NCBI GenBank assembly: GCA_013146195.2
Contig: CM028377.1
Location: 104,065,547-104,129,546, forward strand
Length of the DNA: 64,000 nucleotides
Source of the DNA: Codonopsis lanceolata
Taxonomy: Eukaryota > Streptophyta > Magnoliopsida > Asterales > Campanulaceae
Direction: 5' to 3'
The notes under the pieces are model-generated. The model did no database searches. It was not told the DNA's origin and worked only from the letters and a program-made list of their open reading frames with translations. Below, piece by piece: positions 57,068 to 64,000 of this stretch (within the stretch, counting starts at the first letter, position 1; every line of letters starts with the position of its first letter). The translations under genes and the position numbers were made by a program.

Positions 57068-57298
57068 ACGCACGCTATCTCTCTCTTCTCCCGTGCTGCT
57101 CTCTCTCTCCATCAACAATCCAAAGCGTTGATATTTTCTCTCTGTCGCCGTCAATCCTTCTCCAGTTTTCCGAGGAAAACAAACTTCGCACAAACCTACT
57201 TCTCTTTAGCAGAAACTCGCGCAATTGAAAACAAACATCCAAGCACAAACCTACTTCTCTTTAGCAGAAATTTGCGCAATTGATCCTTAATTCCAGCT
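57068..57298 (+). other. PNO1: PNO1 untranslated first exon (predicted)
   Basis: Pyrimidine-rich leader (CTCTCTCTTCTCCCGTGC...) that ends at CCAGCT/GTAAGT, a good plant donor at 57299. The only acceptor consistent with the ORF is TGTGTGTAG at 59597. Inside is a tandem duplication of about 50 bp: AACCTACTTCTCTTTAGCAG with AATTGA at its end occurs at 57195-57230 and again at 57247-57282. The exon has no ATG in frame. It is duplicated again downstream of the gene. Confidence 0.6.
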
Positions 57299-59597
57299 GT
57301 AAGTTACTCAGTTGTCCTCTCTTTTTATTTACGTGTTCAATTGATTAGAATTTGGGCCAGTAATTAAGTTAGTGCATGTGAAGTTGTTTGATATGAATTT
57401 GATGCTTGTTTGATTGATCTGAGGGTCTAATTTAAAGGACTAGTGTTAATAATAATTAAGTTGAGAAGAATTGAATTGAATTGAAGTTACCTGGTGTGTT
57501 GATGGTGGAATTGTGCTGTTGAAGGATCCATTTCTATTTCCATATATGATTAACTCAATATAAATGTGATTTCTGTTTGGGGAACAGATTCGGAAAAACA
57601 GTCGGAAATAACTTAAAAATCAAGACAGATGAAGTGAACTAAGAACAGTCAGAAATAACTGAAATTGAGGATTTTGATGAAGTAAGACTGTACAAGAATG
57701 GAATTTTTCTTCTTTTCTCTATGGAAACGAAGAGTTGAAGCCTGAAAATGAGAATAATAACCTTTGCTTGAGTAAATTTTAATCATTGGTAATGCAAATA
57801 TATAAGTCGTTATTACTATTATTATTGGTATAGGAGGGATTGGAGTTACAATCTGGTAAGAATTTAAGAGGAATAATAATGGAGCAAAGTGCAAAAATAG
57901 GTACTTGTTAATATAATTTTTTTTGAGTGAATTCTACCGTTGGGCTTTGAATTTTAACTTTTTGAAGCTTATAGAATCAGTGTTTGAGAAATTGCTTGAA
58001 AGAAATTAGTCTGGCCTCTTCATCTCACATAGTCACATGGTGTAGCTTAACGAGGTATTTGTATAAATTCCTTGTTTAATGAAGACCCGCACCTATTTTA
58101 CTTGGTTTGTTTCCTGCATTTCATCGATTCATCATTTCTGTATCCACCTAGAGTTGCTTGTTGAAAAAAGCGCACCATCAAAGCTTGAAATCCCATCTAT
58201 GGTGTGATGGGGCTTGACAGAAGGCGTATGGTGCCGCATGCTCATCAGTGTGGGAAACCTCTCGCTTGTTACGGTTCATTATGCAACTCTTGTAACATGA
58301 CACATTATAAAACATTATAGAAGACGGAGGTATTACGTCAAATAATGCAAATTTGGTATTGTCAGGATGGAGAAACATTTGGTATGCACTCTATTTACAA
58401 TCTAATAGAGCCCTCTGTTTCTTGGCATCCACAGTGACATAGCCTGAATATTGTTGAAACCCCACTTGTGGTTGCCTAGGCAACAGCTTGATCTTGTCAG
58501 CTTCTGACAATGAAGCCTCAATATCCATGAAAAAACACAACAATACAACAATCAATATCACTGCCATTTCCATACTAACTTTACAACTAATTGAATGGCT
58601 TAAAGCAATATCCTTTCAAGTAAAAATTCGATAGGATTTGGAATAAATATAGTTACTGAGTACAATAGGAGTAATAGGCATAGCATGAAGTGATGGAGTT
58701 TAAAACCTAAACAAATAGCATGCCTTGTTTTCTTATAAATTATAATGATTATACTGATAGCTTTTTCAAATTGCAGGCCTGAATTGGGGGATGAGAGAGA
58801 GAGAGAGAGTTGGTTTATTGGGTCAGCCATGTGGGGTTTGGTTCTTGAAAGTGAAAAGAGAAAAGGGAAAAACTGAGATGCTTTTTTTGAATTTCTGGAT
58901 CAAGAATTTTGTAGTAAGGTCTTGTTGCTTTTGGGTCAATTCTGTTTCCCAATACATTGGTAACAAAGTTTAAAATTACAGCATATACCAATATTTTAAG
59001 GCTTTTAGCTTGAGAACAATGGGTATGGGGTTATCATATATATTCCATGGAAAGTGACTTTGCGTGATTACTTTCGGTTCCAAGAAAAATGATGCAATCA
59101 TTATCTGATGGGGTTTCCCTAGGAAAATCTTAGAACATCATGTTCACTTCAATTTGATGGGAAATATACAGTGTTGTTCCTAGCACAATCATACTAATTA
59201 CTGTTACATAATTTTGTGTTTAGGGTTTCAGACTGAGATCAAATTTCAATGTTGTATACTATGTTATATTTTTGCACATGCACAAGTTGATCAAACTGTT
59301 AGATTTAATTGCGGTAATACTTGAAGTTGTGCCTCCATGTGGAGAAATGGATCATCTTGTTGGACATGAATTTTGTCACCATTTGTATGTGAATCTCTAA
59401 ACTCAGTGCTCGGTCAGACTTAAAATGCCATCACCCTTTTTCATTTGATTTCCCTGCAATCTCCAACAGTCCCTCTTTTATCATAGGTTTCACCCCAAAG
59501 AAGTCTCATTTGATAACTCAAACTTTTTAATATTGTACTTTTGCTCTCTATTTATTTAAGTGTACTGGAACTTCATACATTAAATATTTGTGTGTAG
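57299..59597 (+). other. PNO1: PNO1 leader intron (predicted)
   Basis: Starts GTAAGTTACTC and ends TTTGTGTGTAG, 20 bases before the ATG. At 2.3 kb it is AT-rich and without sense-strand coding potential. It contains an antisense serine-carboxypeptidase-like fragment (58391-58573). Long leader introns are common in plant housekeeping genes. Confidence 0.55.
58391..58573 (-). pseudogene. Serine carboxypeptidase-like N-terminal exon fragment
   Basis: 60 codons, reading MAVILIVVLLCFFMD (a signal peptide-like hydrophobic segment) and then ADKIKLLPRQPQVGFQQYSG and YVTVDAKKQRAL. This is the classic start of SCPL/S10 carboxypeptidases (LPGQP...QYSGYV.V). The family sequence then breaks off into LLDCK and a stop where an aromatic-rich FYYF segment is expected. 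Only the first ~55 of ~450-480 residues are present, with no catalytic Ser, Asp or His. It lies antisense in the PNO1 leader intron. Intact members are secreted or vacuolar peptidases or acyltransferases. Confidence 0.8.
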
Positions 59598-59617
59598 GGC
59601 AGTAACAAACAGACTAC

Positions 59618-60271
59618 ATGATGCAGTCAACTGAAGGCACTACTTCCATGGAAGTTGAAATAGCCCAATCTCTTCCATCAAAGCCCAACTTTGCACCTTT
59701 GAAGGCTAGTGAAATAAATGATGGTCAAGTGCAGTTCCGCAAGGTGTCTGTCCCACCACACAGGTATACCCCTCTCAAGAAAGCTTGGATGGAAATTTAT
59801 ACTCCAATTTACGAGCAAATGAAGATTGATATTCGTATGAATCTTAAAGCGCGCAAGGTTGAATTAAAGACTAGATCAGACACTCCTGATATTAGTAACC
59901 TCCAAAAGTCAGCTGATTTTGTTCATGCCTTTATGCTTGGATTTGATGTGATTGATGCTATTGCTCTGTTGCGTATGGATGAGCTATATGTGGAATCATT
60001 TGAGATCAAGGATGTTAAAACCCTTAAAGGAGAGCATCTTTCTCGTGCCATTGGAAGGCTGTCTGGCAAGGGAGGTAAAACAAAGTTTGCAATTGAGAAC
60101 TCTACAAAGACGCGTATTGTCATTGCAGACACAAAGATTCACATTTTAGGATCCTTTGCAAACATTAAAATTGCAAGGGATTCTCTGTGTAGCCTTATAT
60201 TAGGTTCACCTGCTGGAAAGGTCTATTCAAAACTGAGAGCAGTGACTGCCAGACTTGCTGAAAGATTTTGA
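59618..60271 (+). CDS. PNO1: PNO1, RNA-binding assembly factor of the 40S ribosome subunit
   Basis: Intact 217-codon frame. PNO1 (yeast Dim2/Pno1) binds the 3' region of the pre-18S rRNA in pre-40S particles and works with the endonuclease NOB1 in the nucleolus and cytoplasm. Residues ~38-52 (VQFRKVSVPPHRYTPLK) and 55-75 (WMEIYTPIYEQMKIDIRMN) are the conserved start. A divergent KH fold covers about 50-125. The canonical KH domain covers ~130-205: HLSRAIGRLSGKGGKTKFAI with its GKGG loop at ~150-153, then KIHILGSFANIKIARDS. The C-terminus is KLRAVTARLAERF. Length fits plant homologues, which lack the long N-terminal extension of fungal proteins. Two Met codons in a row open the frame; the second is equally possible. 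The CDS is a single exon. Confidence 0.95.
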   Translation: MMQSTEGTTSMEVEIAQSLPSKPNFAPLKASEINDGQVQFRKVSVPPHRYTPLKKAWMEIYTPIYEQMKIDIRMNLKARKVELKTRSDTPDISNLQKSADFVHAFMLGFDVIDAIALLRMDELYVESFEIKDVKTLKGEHLSRAIGRLSGKGGKTKFAIENSTKTRIVIADTKIHILGSFANIKIARDSLCSLILGSPAGKVYSKLRAVTARLAERF

Positions 60272-60620
60272 TCAATCATTTTTCCTTGAAATTCTGTCAT
60301 GAGATGGGAACTTGGCTATTGATACGTGGGGCATTTGTTGAGTGCAATTTCTTTTGAATTGGTGGGAAGTTTTGACGATTGCAATATTAGAGTAAACTTT
60401 TTATTTTTGGCATGCTAGTGGTAATTTATTATTTCATGTATCACCAGATTATATTCATGAAGAGAATTTTTATGGTTCACTTTATTCTACTAAATTTTGT
60501 TTGTATAGCTTTCTAGTTGAACTCTTTCGATTAGGATGTTTTTGGGGTCTTGAGGCATTTCAATCCTTTCATATGCAAGCATGATTTATCCAATTCGATA
60601 GAAATCTTATGATTTGTGAA
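60272..60620 (+). other. PNO1: PNO1 3' UTR and downstream region
   Basis: AT-rich. No clean AATAAA; possible near-upstream elements are TTTATT and ATTATATTCATGAAG around 60400-60460. The polyadenylation site cannot be fixed from sequence alone. Confidence 0.4.
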
Positions 60621-60630
60621 AACATATATT

Positions 60631-60833
60631 TCCTCCATCCAAAAGAAAAAGTCTCACTTGACCAAAGATTTATAAAAGTTTACATGTCCTTACGAAAATT
60701 AAGAAATTGTTATAAATAGTCGTATTAATTTCATCATCTTAGATGTAATAAATGTATCTTAAAATAGTAATTTGATAATTTTCTAGGTTTACTTTCCAAT
60801 AAGGAAATGAAACATTTTTTCCCGGGTAGGAGT
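60631..60833. mobile_element. Stowaway-like MITE, degenerate
   Basis: The left end TTTCCTCCATCCAAAAGAAAAAGTC and the right end ATGAAACATTTTTTCCCGGGTAGGAG are decayed inverted repeats of the CTCC(C/T)TCCGTCC type. It is AT-rich with no ORF. It sits just after the PNO1 3' UTR. Confidence 0.55.
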
Positions 60834-60984
60834 TCTGCTTACTTTCATTTATGCCTTGTTGGAACATCTCTTTGAAAGATGTCTTTTGGTTTTCAAATGG
60901 GGTCTCTTCTAAAGCCATTTACCCAGGAACTTGATTTAACTGCAAATTGATCAAATCTAGTGTCGCACTCTCTCTCACACAGGG

Positions 60985-61460
60985 TATCTCTCTCTTCACT
61001 TGTCTACTCTCTCGCTCTCCATCAACGACTCAAGCGATTCCCTTTGCTTTCGCTTGAAATTTTCTCTTTGTCCCACTGTCGATCCCTCTCGATTACCAAC
61101 TGAAGCCTTCCACGGTCTTGGTGGAAGTTGTTGGCTTGCGAGCATGTAGGTCTACGTTACTTCCAACACCGAAGCAGTTGTGGTATCGCTTGTCTAGTAA
61201 GGCGGACCCTCTCATTGACCACTTATCATTTCGTGGGTCAATAATTGTTCAAAATTTCACGCAATTGATCCTTAATTCCAGCTGTAAGTTGCTGATTTGT
61301 CCTCTCTCTCTCTCTCTATTTACTTGTTCAATTGATTAGAAATTGTGCCGGTAATTAAGTTAGTGCATGTTACTTATCAAAAAAAAAAAAAAAGTTAGTG
61401 CATGTGAAGTTGTTTGATACGAATTTGATGTTTGTTTGATTGATCTGAATGTCGAATTTT
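60985..61460 (+). pseudogene. Duplicated PNO1 leader exon and intron start
   Basis: Parts of 57082-57430 recur: CTCTCCATCAAC..TCAAGCGATT, then CGCAATTGATCCTTAATTCCAGCTGTAAGTTGCTGA, then AATTGATTAGAAATTGTGCCGGTAATTAAG and TTGTTTGATACGAATTTGATG. The middle (61106-61250) differs. The donor CAGCT/GTAAGT is kept. It could be the leader of a second gene, but no PNO1-like CDS follows in the window. Confidence 0.7.
61357..61406 (+). mobile_element. Minute poly(A)-tailed retroposon insertion with target duplication
   Basis: The insert TACTTATC plus about 14 A (61371-61392) is flanked by perfect 14-bp direct repeats AAGTTAGTGCATGT (61357-61370 and 61393-61406). The upstream leader copy (about 57363-57380) has the sequence once and no insert, so it shows the empty site. 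This is the footprint of a severely 5'-truncated LINE or SINE. Confidence 0.8.
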
Positions 61461-62810
61461 GAACTTTTTGTTGTTTTGACAGGCTTGTTTTAGTACAATT
61501 TAAGCTGATACAAAGTGAATTTGGGTATTTCACACTAAACTTAGTTTTAGTGTGAATTTGGATTTGGGTATTTGACTTTCCTAGGAATTTCATGTGAAGA
61601 AGGAAAGGAAATCAACTTTCCTTGTTAAGCGTTGCCATGAAAAATATGAGAAAGAAAGAAGTTGAATTTCCGTTTTACTACTTATATCCCTCAATTTGCA
61701 TACTGTTTTTTGTTTGTTGCGGAAGACTGTTAATGTGGAGTTTGGTTTTACACAGTTTCTATTTTCAGTTTGATACTTTGTCAACACCATCCCAAAATTA
61801 AGATTGCTTACTTCTATTGTGTATTTGGTGTTTTTTTTTCCTGGTTTGGCTTATATTGATGCATTTCGTACAGTCATACCACAATTTATCAACATTTGAA
61901 GTTGTGCCCTCGTAGCTTGGATCTTTATCCTTTACAGAGAGAACTCAAACATGTGTGCACGTCTTATGATGATGGTTCGGATGATGCTTCATTCACTGGT
62001 GCATCCTTGCTTCATTACAGTTTTGTGCGAAAACTCTCTAAGTTTCTCAACTTGGGTCTTTATCCTTTCCAGTTTTCAAAATGGGAATATTACTGGAGTT
62101 GTAATTGTAATAGTAGCAGCTGCATATTGCAATTAGGTTAAACTTGAGCTTGAAATGCATGGTGAGCTGCTAGGCGTCATCGGTTAGAATTTGCTTATTA
62201 CTTGACAGGTGTTGGATCAACCTTGTGGAAGATGAGCTAATTGAGCAGTAGAGGTGAGTGGCTGGGTGAAACACCCTTTCAGTAAGCAGCGTTGATCGGA
62301 TCGTGGATCATGATAGCTTGTTGCATAGAAAGTTCGGCTCGAATTCGAAAAACCGGACTTCTCTACTCCTGGCATGTACCTTATATCGTTGGCACTGGCA
62401 GGATATGTTCCAAACCTTTGAGTTTTCTAATAGCTCAAAGGTACCTGTAATATGAGTTTTCTATTCAGATCCTTTAAAGAAAATTATTGGACTTGTAAAA
62501 GTGTACAATAATAGATAGTTGTAAAAGTAGAAATGCAGAATGAACCAAAAGAACTTTTACAATAATAGATAGTTGTAAAGGTAGAAATGCAGAATGAACC
62601 AAAAGTTTCTCTCTTTGAGTTCTCTAGATGTCCAATTTTTCTAGTCTTTTAATTTGAGATCATTATGAACTTATTGAATTTCATGGTTAAAGCCTTGAGG
62701 GTGTAGTTTTGAGATCTCATTTAAGGCAAATCTTGCAAAGAACAATAATTGAAGAACTGAATGCCTTTCAAGGGCTTCTAAGATTCTTAATTACGAAGTT
62801 CTAGTTTTGA
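61461..62810. other. Stretch without a recognisable gene
   Basis: Intron- or intergenic-like. Short frames at 61896-62141 show no family features. It may be the leader intron and distal part of a decayed second gene copy. Confidence 0.4.
62504..62605 (+). repeat. 54-bp tandem duplication
   Basis: TACAATAATAGATAGTTGTAAA...GCAGAATGAACCAAAAG occurs at 62504 and again at 62558 with one substitution (AAGTAG versus AGGTAG). Confidence 0.9.
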
Positions 62811-62938
62811 TAGGGGTGGCAAATTGGTGAGCGGTTATCGGGTCGGTAGGATAACAGTACGAATACGACACTATAAGCTTTTTGTGCCTAATATTAAAAC
62901 TCGAACACGAAAAGCACGGCACGATAAGCAAAAAAGTA

Positions 62939-63196
62939 CTCCCTCCGTCCCTAAATTATCGTCCTTCTTTCCATTTTCGTCCGTCCCAAAATAATTGTCC
63001 AGTTTGAAACTTACCTTTTTAGAACATTACTTTTACCACTTTATCATTACTTTTTCACTTTATTTTAATTATGAACCACATACACATGGACTTTAAAGGA
63101 AACTACACATTAAACCAATATAAATAATCAAATCAATTGTTTTTTCTTAAACTGTGCGCCGGGTCAACCAGGACGATTATTTAGGGACGGAGGGAG
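62939..63196. mobile_element. Stowaway MITE nested in the hAT-like element
   Basis: 258 bp with inverted ends CTCCCTCCGTCCCTAAATTA and TAATTATTTAGGGACGGAGGGAG-type (right end ATTTAGGGACGGAGGGAG), flanked by TA on both sides (62937-62938, 63197-63198). This is the standard Tc1/mariner-type Stowaway structure, and well preserved, so probably recent. Confidence 0.9.
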
Positions 63197-63432
63197 TATG
63201 ATTTATTTAGTCAGACCTGTTAAACACGTTAAACCCAATAAACATATAAAATATATAATTTTGATTTTTTAATACATATTTTGAAAATTTATCATTATAA
63301 ATAGTCAAGTAGTTCAAAAGTCATAAATGCTCAAATGATAAAACTATGAACTAATCATTAAAATAGTTTGAAAGAAGTGAACAACCCCTAATAATTTTAA
63401 AAAATATATTTTAAAAACATATATATTTTAGT

Positions 63433-63674
63433 TAGGGGTGGCAATTCGTGCTATCGTGTCGTGTTCGTGCCTCATTATTGTGTTTTCATATTATCTATCT
63501 TATTTGATAATAAATATATCAATAAATATTATTTTGAATATATTAACAATTTCGTTTCGTTTGTGTCGTATTTCGTGTTGTGTCGTGTCGTGCTGGACTT
63601 ATCGTGTCATTTGTCTCTGTAATCGTGTTTTATAATCGTGTCGTGCTGGTTCGTGCTAGTCATTGCCACTCCTA
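63433..63674. mobile_element. hAT-like MITE, inner element
   Basis: 242 bp with inverted ends TAGGGGTGGCAAT and ATTGCCACTCCTA and a perfect 8-bp target duplication ATTTTAGT (63425-63432, 63675-63682). The interior is rich in CGTGTCGTG phrases, and a 65-codon open frame in it is not a gene. Confidence 0.9.
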
Positions 63675-63871
63675 ATTTTAGTTATAGTGATTTACCGTGC
63701 TTATCAAGTTAGCCCGATAACGACCAATTTTTTAGTGTGCCTTATCGTGTTGACCCTATAACGACCCGAACCTGATAAACTCCAGCCCATACCCTATAAC
63801 TTCGTGTCGGCCAATCGTGTCAAATTTTCACCCCTAAATTTTAAGTTTTACCCTTATACAACTTTGTTGAA

Positions 63872-64000
63872 ATTAGGGGTATAAATCGAAACCACGTAAC
63901 CGAATCGGTTTTAGTCGAAGACGGTTGGGTTTCGATTTTAAAAATTGGAAAATTGCACTGTTCGGTTCATGGTTTTTGATAAAACCAAACCGGACCAACA
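63872..64000 (+). mobile_element. Possible hAT-like element running off the window
   Basis: Begins TTAGGGGTATAAATCGAAACC. The interior CGAATCGGTTTT/ACCAAACCGGACC phrases are typical of compact hAT-type MITEs. The right end is outside the window. Confidence 0.4.

Larger units (their letters stand above)
62811..63836. mobile_element. hAT-like MITE, outer element
   Basis: Ends TAGGGGTGGCAAATTG and CAAATTTTCACCCCTA are near-perfect inverted repeats. Flanking octamers AGTTTTGA and AATTTTAA agree at 6 of 8 positions, in line with an aged 8-bp hAT target duplication. It was about 520 bp before two later insertions. Confidence 0.7.

Noticed and set aside
63433..63674. 65-codon frame starting MAIRAIVSCSC at 63438
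   Set aside because: Entirely within the inner hAT-like MITE, including its terminal repeats.

Overview
This is nuclear DNA from a flowering plant, almost certainly a eudicot with a large, transposon-rich genome. The evidence is AT-rich intergenic DNA, long plant-type LTR retrotransposons (two Sirevirus-like Ty1/copia elements, a Tekay/Del-like Ty3/gypsy element and several Tat/Ogre-like LTRs), L1-type LINEs, a MULE with captured gene sequence, CACTA, hAT and Stowaway elements, an F-box/LRR pseudogene, and a single-copy housekeeping gene with a leader intron. I cannot name the genus. Two runs of 100 Ns (20972-21071 and 45859-45958) are assembly gaps. Both fall inside or at the edge of Sirevirus sequence, so joins across them should not be trusted.

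Layout. 1-7172 is AT-rich DNA with inverted-repeat (foldback) elements, AT microsatellites and no recognisable gene. 7173-9990 is a decayed MULE/FAR1-type transposase gene carrying a 248-bp internal tandem duplication. 10010-11855 is a minus-strand gypsy LTR remnant. 11866-12671 is the first of four Tat/Ogre-like tandem-repeat-plus-LTR blocks, joined directly to a duplicated piece of an F-box gene (12670-13680). The fuller F-box pseudogene follows at 13825-14585 and is cut by Sirevirus I (minus strand, 14742 to gap 1). 21072-27080 holds two further Tat/Ogre-like LTRs with satellite-like internal repeats. 27081-30805 is the 5' LTR, tRNA-iMet primer-binding site and gag of a Tekay/Del-like element, abruptly replaced by the fourth Tat/Ogre block (30808-34750), which keeps the first exon-like ORF of that element. 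34765-36882 is a minus-strand LINE cut by Sirevirus II (36883 to gap 2), whose pol, env-like region, 3' LTR and polypurine tract are all visible. 47271-49784 is a plus-strand LINE containing a GC-rich foreign insert and ended by CACTA-like DNA. A MULE with 9-bp target duplications and a captured DUF1639-type gene fragment (50138-51895) is nested in that DNA.

The one confidently functional gene is PNO1 (CDS 59618-60271, + strand), an RNA-binding factor of 40S ribosome assembly. It has a predicted untranslated first exon near 57065-57298 and a 2.3-kb leader intron. That intron contains an antisense serine-carboxypeptidase-like exon fragment. The first exon and start of the leader intron are duplicated again downstream of the gene at about 60985-61460. 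A tiny poly(A)-tailed retroposon insertion with 14-bp target duplications lies in that second copy. The window ends in a nest of MITEs (hAT-like outer element, Stowaway and second hAT-like element inside it).

The window is best read as a record of nested insertion, local duplication and gene-fragment capture. I found no gene cluster, CRISPR array or novel enzymatic system. The most interesting signals are the gene-capturing MULE, the covarying stem-loop that follows each Tat/Ogre-like LTR, the frameshift shared by the two F-box copies, and the duplicated PNO1 leader.
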